A stretch of DNA of 64,000 bases from Bradyrhizobium rifense (GTDB lineage Bacteria > Pseudomonadota > Alphaproteobacteria > Rhizobiales > Xanthobacteraceae). The position numbers and the translations under genes were made by a program. Positions 8,469 to 16,962 of the stretch are shown one piece after another; the stretch's first letter is position 1, and each line of letters opens with the position of its first letter. Under the pieces are notes generated by a model. It saw nothing but the letters and a program-made list of their open reading frames with translations. It searched no databases and was not told where the DNA came from. The stretch is taken from NCBI RefSeq assembly GCF_008123425.1, contig NZ_VSSS01000032.1:186001-250000 (forward strand), in the 5' to 3' direction.

Positions 8469-8738
8469 ATGACGAGCGTCAGGAACAACAATGCGCCGCG
8501 GCGATATTTTGTTGATGCGGTCGGCAGGCGCGTTCTGATCGGTCTGACGCTCGAGGAGACCTTTGAGTTCGAGCGGCTCGACAGCGAGCCGGATGGCGGC
8601 CGAACCGGAGCAATCTGGATCGAGCGGAGCGCTCAGCCTGCTCCCGGCGAGCAGCGGTGGCTGGAGCTATATGCCAAGCATGAAGACGCATGGAAAGTCT
8701 GGATGGCGCAGAGCCGCGTCGATCAGCCTTACCTCTAG
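8469..8738 (+). CDS. 89-residue hypothetical protein
   Basis: A soluble, charged protein: RRYFVDAVGRRVLIGLTLEE, a GRTGAIWIE segment, then ERWLELYAKHEDAWKVWMAQ-like helices (the sequence reads QRWLELYAKHEDAWKVWM). It has even amino-acid use and looks genuine. It converges with the small minus-strand gene that ends 17 bp further on. Function unknown. Confidence 0.55.
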   Translation: MTSVRNNNAPRRYFVDAVGRRVLIGLTLEETFEFERLDSEPDGGRTGAIWIERSAQPAPGEQRWLELYAKHEDAWKVWMAQSRVDQPYL

Positions 8739-8755
8739 TCTTACAGGCCGGAATT

Positions 8756-8962
8756 TCAGGTCGATTCGTCCGGGAAGGGCGGCGCGGGAAAAAGCTTCGC
8801 GAGGCGGTCCAGCCCGATCCCGCGTACTCCAGCGTCCAGAGCATGCCGGGCCATGACGTGCCTGAACTTCCATTCAGGGCCCGAAAACTGGTCCGCGTCC
8901 CAGATCTGCGGCTTCGGACGACCATCCAGGCCGCGAATCCAGACGAAGTAGGATGCGTCCAT
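8756..8962 (-). CDS. 68-residue hypothetical protein
   Basis: Begins MDASYFVWIRGLDGRPKPQI, followed by a GPEWKFRHVMARH segment and a proline-rich end. The aromatic-rich opening and balanced composition suggest a genuine short protein of the type seen in Bradyrhizobium genomes (recollection, unverified). No motif, signal peptide or membrane segment. Confidence 0.5.
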   Translation of the reverse strand: MDASYFVWIRGLDGRPKPQIWDADQFSGPEWKFRHVMARHALDAGVRGIGLDRLAKLFPAPPFPDEST

Positions 8963-9053
8963 CCTCGTGTGAGTCCCTCTTGCAGATCGACGCGGTCAGC
9001 CTGCCGTCACATCTTGCGGGACGGCAGCTGCCACGAAGGGGTGGGTCGATCCG

Positions 9054-10118
9054 CTAGCCGAGGCCGATGCGCTTCTGCTGATAGCCGCGATCGAGAATGG
9101 TTTGCCACCAGTTGCGGTTGTCGAAGAACCAGCGAACCGTCTTGGCCAGGCCACTTTCGAAATTCTCGTCAGCGCGCCATCCGAGCTCGCGCTCGAGCTT
9201 CGAAGCATCGATCGCGTAGCGGCGATCATGACCGGGGCGGTCGGCGACGAACGAAATGAGGCCGCGCCGGGGGCCCGCCGTGCGCGGCGACATTTCGTCC
9301 AGCATGTCGCAAATACTTTCCACGACGTGCAAATTGGTGCGCTCGTTTCGGCCGCCGACATTGTACGTCTCGCCGATTGCGCCGCGCTCGAGCACGAGCG
9401 TGAGCGCCTTGGCGTGGTCCTCGACGTAGAGCCAGTCGCGAATGTTCTGGCCGTCGCCGTAAACCGGCAGCGGCTCGCCGGCGAGCCCTTTGATGATGAT
9501 GTGGGGAATGAGCTTCTCGGGAAAGTGATACGGCCCGTAATTGTTCGAGCAGTTCGTCACCATCGTCGGAAGGTCGTAGGTCTCGCGCCAGGCGCGAACC
9601 AGATGATCGGAGGATGCCTTGCTCGCCGAATAGGGCGAGTTGGGCGAATAGGACGTGGTCTCGGTGAAGTAGCCATCCTTGCCGAGCGACCCGAACACCT
9701 CGTCGGTGGAGATGTGGAGAAAGCGGAACTGCGAACGGCGGTCCGGGCTCAGCCCCCTCCAGTATCGCAGCGCTTCCTGCAGCAGCGTGAAGGTGCCGAC
9801 GATGTTGGTCTGGATGAATTCGCCGGGGCCGTCGATCGAACGGTCGACATGGCTCTCCGCCGCCAGGTTCATCACCGCGGCGGGCTGGTACTTCTCGAAC
9901 AGCTTGCGAAGCGAGGCCGCCTCGCAAATGCATTGCTTCTCGAACGCATAACGCGGGTTTGCCTCGGCGTCAGGAATCGACTCGAGGTTGGCCGCATAAG
10001 TCAGCTTGTCGATGTTGACGATGCGCGCGTGCGTGTCGCGGAGGAGATGACGGACGACTGCGGAGCCGATGAAACCCGCACCGCCCGTGACGAAAATCGT
10101 GGAGCCTTCGAAACGCAT
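9054..10118 (-). CDS. rfbB: dTDP-glucose 4,6-dehydratase
   Basis: 354 residues, the usual length for RmlB. It converts dTDP-glucose to dTDP-4-keto-6-deoxyglucose, step 2 of dTDP-L-rhamnose synthesis. Visible: NAD-binding TGGAGFIGSAVVRHLL at residues 11-26, LAAESHVDRSID, the STDEVFGSLG block that carries the dehydratase Asp-Glu pair, YSASKASSDHLVRAW with the catalytic Tyr-x3-Lys, and NCSNNYGPYHFPEKLIP. GAGG precedes the ATG. It follows rfbA by 12 bp and is surely cotranscribed. Confidence 0.97.
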   Translation of the reverse strand: MRFEGSTIFVTGGAGFIGSAVVRHLLRDTHARIVNIDKLTYAANLESIPDAEANPRYAFEKQCICEAASLRKLFEKYQPAAVMNLAAESHVDRSIDGPGEFIQTNIVGTFTLLQEALRYWRGLSPDRRSQFRFLHISTDEVFGSLGKDGYFTETTSYSPNSPYSASKASSDHLVRAWRETYDLPTMVTNCSNNYGPYHFPEKLIPHIIIKGLAGEPLPVYGDGQNIRDWLYVEDHAKALTLVLERGAIGETYNVGGRNERTNLHVVESICDMLDEMSPRTAGPRRGLISFVADRPGHDRRYAIDASKLERELGWRADENFESGLAKTVRWFFDNRNWWQTILDRGYQQKRIGLG

Positions 10119-10130
10119 GTGTGATCTGCC

Positions 10131-11012
10131 TCAGTCTTGAGCGGCGAAGGAACGGGCAACCGATTGCAGATACTCGCCGTAGCTGCTCTTGGCGGTCCTC
10201 TCTGCAACCTTCTTGAAGGCTTCGAGAGAAATGTAGCCGCGCCGCAAGGCGATTTCCTCGGGGCAGGCGATGCGCAGGCCCTGGCGCTGTTCCAGGATCT
10301 GAACGAAGTGGCTGGCTTCGACCAGCGAGGCGTGCGTGCCGGTGTCGAGCCAGGCAAACCCGCGCCCGAGCACTTCGACGAACAGGTCGCCGCGCGCGAG
10401 GTAGGCGTTGTTCACGTCGGTGATCTCGATCTCGCCCCGCGCCGAAGGTTTGATCCCTGCAGCGATCTCGACCACGCTGTTGTCGTAGAAATAGAGGCCG
10501 GTCACGGCCACATTCGACTTCGGCTGCTTGGGTTTCTCTTCGATCGAGCGCGCACGTCCGTCACTATCGAGCTCGACCACGCCGTATTGCTCGGGTGAGT
10601 TGACGACGTAGCCGAAGATCGTGGCGCCGCTCTTGCGAGTTGCCGCCCTGGCGAGCATCTCCGGAAGTCCGTGGCCGTAGAAGATATTGTCGCCGAGAAC
10701 CAGCGCGACGGAATCCGATCCCACGAATTCGCGGCCTACGATGAAGGCGTCGGCAAGACCGCGCGGGGTGTCCTGCGTGGCGTAAGAGAAGTTGACGCCG
10801 ATCTCCGATCCATCGCCGAGCAAGCGCTGGAACAGCGGCTTGTCCTGCGGCGTCGAGATGATGAGAATGTCGCGGATCCCAGCGAGCATCAATGTCGACA
10901 GCGGATAGTAGATCATCGGTTTGTCGAAAACCGGAAGCAGCTGCTTCGATACCACTGTCGTGACGGGAAAAAGGCGCGAGCCTGTTCCGCCAGCGAGTAT
11001 AATTCCCTTCAT
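10131..11012 (-). CDS. rfbA: glucose-1-phosphate thymidylyltransferase
   Basis: 293 residues, the normal RmlA size. It makes dTDP-glucose from glucose-1-phosphate and dTTP, the entry to dTDP-rhamnose; the substrate could come from the phosphoglucomutase at 57.0 kb. Visible: the nucleotide-binding GGTGSRLFPVTTVVSKQLLP near the N-terminus, DKPMIYYPLSTLMLAGI, LVLGDNIFYG with the Mg-binding Asp, and EEKPKQPKSNVAVTGLYFYD. GAGGGACCT lies just before the ATG. It is the first gene of the rfbA-rfbB unit and diverges from rfbC-rfbD. Confidence 0.97.
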   Translation of the reverse strand: MKGIILAGGTGSRLFPVTTVVSKQLLPVFDKPMIYYPLSTLMLAGIRDILIISTPQDKPLFQRLLGDGSEIGVNFSYATQDTPRGLADAFIVGREFVGSDSVALVLGDNIFYGHGLPEMLARAATRKSGATIFGYVVNSPEQYGVVELDSDGRARSIEEKPKQPKSNVAVTGLYFYDNSVVEIAAGIKPSARGEIEITDVNNAYLARGDLFVEVLGRGFAWLDTGTHASLVEASHFVQILEQRQGLRIACPEEIALRRGYISLEAFKKVAERTAKSSYGEYLQSVARSFAAQD

Positions 11013-11097
11013 AGGTCCCTCTGGTTTACCAATTCGAAAATATCAGATAGTGTGCGCTGCACAAGATTGTTGTATGTGCGGAGCTGAAGTCGCTGGA
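11013..11097. promoter_or_regulatory. divergent promoter region rfbAB / rfbCD
   Basis: The 85 bp between the starts of rfbA and rfbC must carry both promoters unless they lie inside the coding regions. It contains AT-rich stretches (CAATTCGAAAATATCAGATA) suited to -10 elements on either strand, but I cannot assign boxes with certainty. The arrangement means that all four rhamnose genes can be controlled from one point. Confidence 0.45.
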
Positions 11098-11652
11098 ATG
11101 AACGTTATCAAGACAGATCTGCCCGAGGTTTTGATCATCGAGCCGAAGCTATTCGGCGATCAACGCGGCTTTTTCTTGGAGACCTACCAATTCGAGCGCT
11201 ACGCGCAGAGCGGGGTTGCGCAGCCGTTCGTTCAGGACAATCTGTCACGCTCACGTCATGGAGTGTTGCGTGGGCTGCACCTACAGAATCCAGGCACGCA
11301 GGGCAAGCTGGTCACGGCGCTCCGCGGCCGGGTTCTGGATGTTGCTGTCGATGTTCGCGTTGGTAGCCCAAATTTTGGGCGTCATGTCGCTGTCGAGCTG
11401 AATGAGGAGAATCGGCGGCAATTGTGGGTTCCTCGCGGCTTCGCGCATGGCTTTGCCGTTCTCTCCGAGACGGCCGATTTCTTCTACAAATGCGACGCGC
11501 TCTACAGCCCGAAGGATGAGATCTCGGTTCGATGGAACGACCCGGCGATCGGTATCGACTGGGGCCTCGCAGATCCCTCACTGTCGCCCAAGGATGCCGA
11601 TGCGCCCTTGCTCGCAGATGTGAAGAATCTCCCGCGTTACGGAGAGATCTGA
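11098..11652 (+). CDS. rfbC: dTDP-4-dehydrorhamnose 3,5-epimerase
   Basis: 184 residues, the size of RmlC. It epimerises dTDP-4-keto-6-deoxyglucose at C3 and C5, step 3 of dTDP-L-rhamnose synthesis. Family features: FGDQRGFFLETYQ, FVQDNLSRSRHGVLRGLHLQ with the catalytic His, the Lys/Arg of GKLVTALRGRVLDVAVD, and WVPRGFAHGFAVLSETADFFYKC with the active-site Tyr. The ATG at 11098 is chosen over an upstream frame extension that would run into rfbA. rfbD starts 1 bp after its stop. Confidence 0.96.
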   Translation: MNVIKTDLPEVLIIEPKLFGDQRGFFLETYQFERYAQSGVAQPFVQDNLSRSRHGVLRGLHLQNPGTQGKLVTALRGRVLDVAVDVRVGSPNFGRHVAVELNEENRRQLWVPRGFAHGFAVLSETADFFYKCDALYSPKDEISVRWNDPAIGIDWGLADPSLSPKDADAPLLADVKNLPRYGEI

Positions 11653-11653
11653 C

Positions 11654-12550
11654 ATGAGGATCCTGCTGACGGGCTCTGCGGGGCAGGTGGGCGGAGCTTT
11701 GCTTCCGCTGCTTCGGGAGCGAGCTGATATCGTTACGCCGCCGCGGGAACAGTTTGATCTGTCGCGGCCGGACGAGCTTGCCGGCAGGCTGGATTCGATC
11801 AAGCCGGATCTGATCATCAATCCCGCGGCCTATACGGCTGTCGATCGTGCGGAAGACGAGCGAGAGCTCGCGTTCCGGGTCAACGCGGAATCTCCCAGGG
11901 CCATCGCCCAATGGGCGGCGCCCCGTGGCGTGCCGCTGGTGCATTTTTCGACGGACTATGTCTTCGACGGCTCCGGCGAAAGTCCCTGGCGCGAGGACAG
12001 CACGCCGGCGCCGCTCTCGGTGTACGGCCAAAGCAAGCTTGCTGGCGACCAGGCCATTGCCGAGGCCGGTGCTTTGCATGTGATCGCGCGCACGTCCTGG
12101 GTGTACGCTGCAACCGGTGCGAATTTCCTCAAGACAATCGTGCGCCTCGCCGGAGAGCGCGAGCAGTTGCGGATCGTCGCCGACCAGATCGGCGCGCCGA
12201 CGACAGCCAATGCGATTTCGCAAGCGGTGGTTGCGATGCTGCCGCGGAGTGACGACGACCTTCGCAAGACGTTCGAGCAGCGAAGCGGCGTCGTCAATCT
12301 GGTCTGCGCCGGCGAGACCAGCTGGCACGGCTTTGCGACTGCGATCGTTGCCGGGTTGCAGTCGAGGGGCGCGAAATTCGCCGTGAAGGAAATCGTTCCG
12401 ATCCGATCGGACGAATTTCCGGTCAAGGCGAAGCGGCCCTCCAATTCTCGCCTTGATCTCACGCGGCTGCGCGAGCGGTTCGGCATTACGCCGCCGAGCT
12501 GGCAGGAGGCGCTCGATCGCGAGCTGGATGCCCTCAAGGCGACGATCTGA
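11654..12550 (+). CDS. rfbD: dTDP-4-dehydrorhamnose reductase
   Basis: 298 residues, matching RmlD. It performs the NAD(P)H reduction that completes dTDP-L-rhamnose. Visible: LLTGSAGQVGGALLPLL (dinucleotide-binding), NPAAYTAVDRAEDE, the FSTDYVFDGSG block with the catalytic Thr, PLSVYGQSKLAGDQA with Tyr-x3-Lys, and RPSNSRLDLTRL near the end. The 1-bp gap to rfbC implies translational coupling. Confidence 0.96.
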   Translation: MRILLTGSAGQVGGALLPLLRERADIVTPPREQFDLSRPDELAGRLDSIKPDLIINPAAYTAVDRAEDERELAFRVNAESPRAIAQWAAPRGVPLVHFSTDYVFDGSGESPWREDSTPAPLSVYGQSKLAGDQAIAEAGALHVIARTSWVYAATGANFLKTIVRLAGEREQLRIVADQIGAPTTANAISQAVVAMLPRSDDDLRKTFEQRSGVVNLVCAGETSWHGFATAIVAGLQSRGAKFAVKEIVPIRSDEFPVKAKRPSNSRLDLTRLRERFGITPPSWQEALDRELDALKATI

Positions 12551-12660
12551 ACGCTGGTTCACGGGGCCGCATCAGAGCACAACGTTCCGCGGCCTTTAAA
12601 CTTTGTTAACCATCCAGGGCCCATTTTCCGGTTTGGTGCCTCGAACCGGAAAGTGCACGC

Positions 12661-13083
12661 ATGTTTCAGCTCTTCTTGCGGGCCCGCACACACAATTTCC
12701 TGAGAGACCGCTTCGGCGGAGAGCAGACGTTCCGTGCCCGCTCGCCCGAGCGCGACGCCGACACCGATCGCACGCGCATCGAAGCCATCATGGTCGCGAT
12801 CGAGGACGCGCTGCATGCGGCGGAGCGTGAGCAATCGGGTCTGAACCGCCGGGTGGAAGACGTGCTGGCGCGCGCGGCAGTGACCATCGGCAACGGCAAT
12901 GACGAATATCTCGAGCGCGAAGCGCTGGACAATCACCATCAGGATCTGTTCGACAAGGAAATCCTGAACGGCCAGCGCAGGCTCAAGGAGCTCAGCGCCT
13001 CGATCGCCCATTTCAAATTCCTGAAGGCCGCGATGCTCAGCCGGTTTCCGGAATACCGGCCGTCGGCCAGCCAGACCAATTGA
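12661..13083 (+). CDS. hypothetical coiled-coil protein
   Basis: 140 residues, largely helical and charged: RTRIEAIMVAIEDALHAAER, a central QSGLNRRVEDVLARAAVTIG and a C-terminal helix HFKFLKAAMLSRFPEYRP. No signal peptide or membrane segment. GGAAAG lies about 8 bp upstream. It is separated from rfbD by 110 bp and converges with the phosphatase gene. No recognised family. Confidence 0.65.
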   Translation: MFQLFLRARTHNFLRDRFGGEQTFRARSPERDADTDRTRIEAIMVAIEDALHAAEREQSGLNRRVEDVLARAAVTIGNGNDEYLEREALDNHHQDLFDKEILNGQRRLKELSASIAHFKFLKAAMLSRFPEYRPSASQTN

Positions 13084-13110
13084 CGCTTCGCGCCGCGTGC
13101 GGGCGCGTCG

Positions 13111-13845
13111 CTAGATCGCGAGCATGCTGTTGCCCTGAATCGACAGCAAGGTCAGATTGCCGGTCGCATACGCTCCGGTGTCGATATTGGCACGGTTCTC
13201 GAGCAGCTCGGCCTGGCGCACCGGCGTATGGCCGTGCACGACGTATTTGCCGAAACGCTTCTTGCTCTGCAGAAATTCGTCCCTGATCCACAGCAGATCC
13301 TGCTCGCGCTGCTCGGACAGCGGGACTCCCGGACGTACGCCGGCATGCACGAAGAAAAAGTCGCCGCATATGAATGTCGGCCGCAACTGGCGCAGGAACG
13401 CGATGTGCTGCGGCGGCATTACGGAGGTGAGCTCGCGCACGAGATCGGACTGTTCGTCCTTGCTGAGATCGGGCGTTGCCGAGATTCCGTAGGACATCAG
13501 GGTCTGGAGGCCGCCGAACTGAAACCAGTCGGCGGTGCGCGAGGGATCATCCAGCACCGAGGTGAAATAGGCCTCGTGATTGCCCTTGAGAAAGACCGTG
13601 TTGCGGCGGCGGCTGCGGTCGATCAAGAGATCGAGGGTGTGACGCGAGTCCGGTCCGCGATCGATGTAGTCGCCGAGAAAGACCTCGATCGCGCGAAAGG
13701 GCCGGCTGTTCGCCATGTCCGCATCGATGACGGCGAACATCTGTTCGAGCAGATGCGCGCAGCCGTGGATGTCGCTGAGGGCGTAGATCCGCACGCCGTT
13801 CGGCAACTTCGGCCGGGGCGAGTTTTGAGTCGGGGTCGTGACCAT
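13111..13845 (-). CDS. PPP-family metallophosphoesterase (serine/threonine phosphatase)
   Basis: 244 residues with the full phosphoesterase motif series: SDIHGCAHLL, FLGDYIDRGPDSR, LKGNHEAYF, and the late FVHAGVRPG and VVHGHTPV histidines. These bind two metals and cut phosphomonoesters; the arrangement is that of bacterial PrpA/lambda-type protein phosphatases. The ATG at 13845 is preferred; a TTG at 13854 is possible. It sits between the rhamnose genes and the initiating transferase, so it could act on phosphoproteins of the locus such as the BY-kinase, but bacterial BY-kinases are normally reversed by other phosphatase families, so this is only a thought. Confidence 0.9.
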   Translation of the reverse strand: MVTTPTQNSPRPKLPNGVRIYALSDIHGCAHLLEQMFAVIDADMANSRPFRAIEVFLGDYIDRGPDSRHTLDLLIDRSRRRNTVFLKGNHEAYFTSVLDDPSRTADWFQFGGLQTLMSYGISATPDLSKDEQSDLVRELTSVMPPQHIAFLRQLRPTFICGDFFFVHAGVRPGVPLSEQREQDLLWIRDEFLQSKKRFGKYVVHGHTPVRQAELLENRANIDTGAYATGNLTLLSIQGNSMLAI

Positions 13846-14013
13846 GGGGTCCAACTCTTGGAGAGAGCTTCGCCCGAGATGTCAATATGCTATCGACGAA
13901 TTCGGGTCGGCACGAGCCGCTTTTTTCGTCCACGTCATGTGAACGACGGTTCGTGCGGCTGTCTTATCACCCGCGTCGTTTGATGAGGCGTCGATTTGCC
14001 GCGCTTGGTGCGC

Positions 14014-14292
14014 TCAGCCGAAGGTGCGGCTGTCGAACGACGGAGCAGCCTTGCCGCGGTACGCTGTTGCACGCGTGCGGAGCAGAAGCGCGCCGCAGAG
14101 ATAGCCAAGCTGGAGCATGGCCGCAAAGACAACGATCATGACGACAATGTGGGCTGCGCCTTGTCCCTGCCAGGCGGAGACGGCGCCAATCATCGCTCCG
14201 CCAAGCACGATCGTCGGAGGCAGAATGAAAACCCGGAATCGGCCTCCAAGCAACGATCCGATCAGCAGACTGAAAATGGCGACGGCACTCAC
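14014..14292 (-). CDS. small membrane protein, hypothetical
   Basis: 92 residues, GTG start with GAGGGAG 7 bp upstream, which decides the start. Three hydrophobic segments: AIFSLLIGSLLGGRF, VFILPPTIVLGGAMIGAVSA and HIVVMIVVFAAMLQLGYLCG, followed by a short polar tail. Probably an inner-membrane protein. Function unknown. It diverges from the glycosyl-phosphate transferase gene. Confidence 0.6.
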   Translation of the reverse strand: MSAVAIFSLLIGSLLGGRFRVFILPPTIVLGGAMIGAVSAWQGQGAAHIVVMIVVFAAMLQLGYLCGALLLRTRATAYRGKAAPSFDSRTFG

Positions 14293-14360
14293 GGCACAAC
14301 TCCCTCGAAACTGCCATGAGTGTTAATGGCGCCGGCCTAAGGTCGGCTTAAGCAACAGGG

Positions 14361-14376
14361 TTGAACAACCGTTCAA
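14361..14376. promoter_or_regulatory. 16-bp inverted repeat TTGAAC-4-GTTCAA, candidate operator
   Basis: Perfect 6-bp arms around AACC, overlapped by a second inverted repeat GGTTG-AA-CAACC starting at 14359. It lies 69 bp before the small membrane gene and about 260 bp before the transferase. The form fits a dimeric repressor or activator site; no regulator is assigned. Confidence 0.35.
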
Positions 14377-14520
14377 ATGTGCGCGCAATTATGTGTAAAA
14401 TTAGAATGATTTGATGCGAAACGCAGCGCGATGCTCAGTTAAATGTCAGGCTTGTGACAACACTTTGAGCATGCACGTATGCAGTCGCCGCATTGCAGAA
14501 AATAGATTTGATTTTTTGGG

Positions 14521-14532
14521 TGCGGTGCCGCA
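14521..14532. promoter_or_regulatory. 12-bp palindrome TGCGG-TG-CCGCA, candidate regulatory site
   Basis: Perfect 5-bp arms within AT-rich DNA about 107 bp upstream of the initiating transferase start. In such a context a GC-rich palindrome stands out, but it could arise by chance. Confidence 0.25.
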
Positions 14533-14638
14533 TTGTTGCTTTGTTTAGTTAAGACATTGTCCAAGACGCACCGCATATTTAATCGACTGCTTGCAATTCG
14601 GCGGTTGCGAGTGCGTGACGAGGCAGCGCGAGGTTCGG

Positions 14639-16063
14639 ATGGCTGTAGCAACTTATGGTTCGGAAAACTATTATTCGGTTGTATCGAACCGTCGCGGTGC
14701 TCTCCAACGTCCCCTCCAGGTCGCTCTGATCGCTGGTGACTTTCTTGCGCTCCTGCTGAGCTATTTCGCGGCGAGCGGTTTGTATCGTCTGCTTGTTGCC
14801 GAGCAGGATTCGTCGGTCGGCGCGGGTCTCGTGGTCGCCGCGGTGTTCGTGATGATCTCCTACTTCCAGGGCATCTACGATCATCATCGTCTTCTCAACA
14901 CGGTCTGGCAGCTCCGCAAGACGCTGGCGATCTGGGTCATCTCGCTGACCATTCTCGCGGTCGAGGCGTTCCTGCTCAAATCGTCGGCGGATCTGTCGCG
15001 CGGAACCACGCTGCTGTTTGCTGCGACCGGTGGTGTTGCGCTCGGTGGGCTGCGGGTGCTGTGGCGCGTCGCGCTGAACTCGAGCTATGCCAGAGGCCGT
15101 CTGGTCGATCGCAAGGTCGTGCTGCTCAGCCTGAAGCCGCTCGATTTCACGTCGAGCCGTTTCAAGGATCTGCGCAAGCACGGCTTCAACGTCGTGCGTC
15201 ATTTCGTTCTCGGGCCGTCCGAAGATGGCTCGGGCTGGGATCACGAGATTCGCGACGTCGTCCATCAGGCGCGCGCGGCCGATGTCGAGGAATATCTCCT
15301 GGTCATCGATTGGGACGAGATGCCGCTGCTCCAGAGACTGAGCCAGCACCTGCGCATGGTCCCCCAGCCGATTCGCCTGTTGCCGGACTTTCCGATCGCC
15401 GATCTCGTCTCGCGGCCGTTCCAGCCGGTCAGCGGCACGGTTGCCATCGAGATCCAGCGTGCGCCGCTCACCGTATTCGAGCGGGCGCAGAAGCGCTGCC
15501 TGGATATCGGCCTTGCCTCGTTCGCCCTGCTGCTGCTGGCACCGCTGCTGATGACGGCGGCGATCATGATCAAGCTCGACTCGATGGGCCATGTGATCTT
15601 CAAGCAGTCCCGGCGCGGGTTCAACGGCAAGCCGTTCCAGATCTGGAAGTTCCGTTCCATGACGGTGGCGGAGAATGGCCACACCGTGACGCAGGCGACG
15701 AAGTCTGACGTCCGGGTCACTCGCGTCGGTCGCGTGCTGCGACGGACCAGCATCGACGAGTTGCCGCAGCTCTGGAACGTCCTGCGCGGTGAGATGTCGC
15801 TGGTCGGACCGCGGCCGCATGCGCTCGCGCATGACAATTATTACGACCAGCTGATCAGCAACTACGTGTATCGGCACCACATGAAGCCGGGCCTGACCGG
15901 TTGGGCCCAGGTCAACGGTTTCCGCGGCGAGACGCCGACCATCGACCTGATGGAGAAGCGGGTCGAGTACGATGTCTGGTACGTCAGCAATTGGAGTATC
16001 TGGCTGGACATCAGGATCATCCTGAAGACCGCTCTGGCCCTGATCCATCAGGAAGCCTACTGA
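14639..16063 (+). CDS. polyprenyl glycosylphosphotransferase (undecaprenyl-phosphate sugar-1-phosphate transferase)
   Basis: 474 residues, the PssY/WcaJ type. It transfers a hexose-1-phosphate, usually glucose, to undecaprenyl phosphate and so starts the repeat unit. N-terminal half: about four membrane helices (LIAGDFLALLLSYFAASG and others) and a CoA-binding-like central domain (VDRKVVLLSLKPLDF). C-terminal half: a membrane helix (residues about 295-315) and the catalytic Bac_transf domain with FKQSRRGFNGKPFQIWKFRS, RTSIDELPQLWNVLRGEMSL, VGPRPHA and KPGLTGWAQVNGFRG. The ATG at 14639 has CGAGG upstream; a TTG at 14591 is possible. The donor sugar cannot be read from sequence. Confidence 0.93.
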   Translation: MAVATYGSENYYSVVSNRRGALQRPLQVALIAGDFLALLLSYFAASGLYRLLVAEQDSSVGAGLVVAAVFVMISYFQGIYDHHRLLNTVWQLRKTLAIWVISLTILAVEAFLLKSSADLSRGTTLLFAATGGVALGGLRVLWRVALNSSYARGRLVDRKVVLLSLKPLDFTSSRFKDLRKHGFNVVRHFVLGPSEDGSGWDHEIRDVVHQARAADVEEYLLVIDWDEMPLLQRLSQHLRMVPQPIRLLPDFPIADLVSRPFQPVSGTVAIEIQRAPLTVFERAQKRCLDIGLASFALLLLAPLLMTAAIMIKLDSMGHVIFKQSRRGFNGKPFQIWKFRSMTVAENGHTVTQATKSDVRVTRVGRVLRRTSIDELPQLWNVLRGEMSLVGPRPHALAHDNYYDQLISNYVYRHHMKPGLTGWAQVNGFRGETPTIDLMEKRVEYDVWYVSNWSIWLDIRIILKTALALIHQEAY

Positions 16064-16173
16064 GAAGCGCGGGCCTCTGCCCGTCGTCGGCAGAGCATTC
16101 TCTGCGACGTTCGATCATCAGCTAATAAGGCGCTCCGGTCCCGCGCGCTGTCGATGCAGCCGGGAGCGGCCGG

Positions 16174-16962
16174 CTAATTCTCGATCAGGTAGCGCGGACG
16201 GTCGTCCGCCGGATAGCACCGATGCTGGATCTTTCCTCCGGCGTCGCGGACGAGATACCAGAAAGCCAATTTCTCCCGTTCGGACACGTCGCAGGTCAGA
16301 TCGAGAAGTCTGCCGCGTGCCGACGCCGGGGATTTGACGTAGAGCGCGGCGGCGCTGGGGTACAGCCGGTCGTGGAAGACGTCGTTGAAATCCTGTACCG
16401 CAGCGTCCGTCAACGCGGTGGGCAGCGCGTCGAATGCCCGGAAGGCGAGGGGCACGCGCATCATTTGCAGCCAGACCTCATGCGGTGCCAGGCGGTAGGA
16501 TTGGTCGAGAAGCGCGACGGTTCTGGCCGTTAGCCCGTCCTGGCGCGAGCCGGCCCAGAACGCCGCCAGCCATCCGAGCGACTCGGTCGGAGCGCATCCC
16601 AGCAGGATCTTGCTCATCCGCTGGACGGCCTCAACATCCGCATCCGCCTGTGGCAGGTCGGTGCCGCGGACGGTCATGTCGGCGGCCGACAATTGCAGGA
16701 CGAGCAATTCCCGAAGCGCCTTTGGTTCGCACTGCTGCTGAGCCGCGGGCAGGTTCGCCGCCACGATGCGCCTCAGCAACGGCGCGTCGTAGCTCTCGCC
16801 GGCGGCGATTTGCCGGGCAACCCGCGATACCGTGGGATCGGTCAGATTGGGGAGGGTCGATACTGCCCACGCCAACGCGGAGGCCGCCAGCAAGCAATTG
16901 GCGCCGCGCGCGAGCCAGCGCGGGCGAGATGTGCCGGCTTCGGTCTTAGGCTCCCTCGACAT
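16174..16962 (-). CDS. membrane-anchored protein overlapping the BY-kinase gene
   Basis: 262 residues with one N-terminal membrane segment (CLLAASALAWAVSTL, about residues 23-37) and an extracytoplasmic helical domain resembling TPR-like folds (for example LREL-LVLQL and a TVALLDQSYRLAPHEVWLQM helix pair). Its start lies inside the 3' end of the BY-kinase gene (17 bp overlap), so it is translationally coupled and probably works with the length-control/export complex (inference). Not a family I can name. It converges with the transferase gene. Confidence 0.7.
   Translation of the reverse strand: MSREPKTEAGTSRPRWLARGANCLLAASALAWAVSTLPNLTDPTVSRVARQIAAGESYDAPLLRRIVAANLPAAQQQCEPKALRELLVLQLSAADMTVRGTDLPQADADVEAVQRMSKILLGCAPTESLGWLAAFWAGSRQDGLTARTVALLDQSYRLAPHEVWLQMMRVPLAFRAFDALPTALTDAAVQDFNDVFHDRLYPSAAALYVKSPASARGRLLDLTCDVSEREKLAFWYLVRDAGGKIQHRCYPADDRPRYLIEN

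Larger units (their letters stand above)
14293..14638. promoter_or_regulatory. 346-bp divergent intergenic region upstream of the initiating transferase
   Basis: An AT-rich stretch relative to its surroundings, with no supported gene. It holds two separate palindromes listed individually and poly-T/A-rich segments (GATTTGATTTTTTGGG near 14508). It should contain the promoter of the priming transferase, the committed step of polymer synthesis. Confidence 0.5.

Noticed and set aside
14579..16048. 489-codon minus-strand frame
   Set aside because: Antisense of the priming transferase, which has all family motifs.
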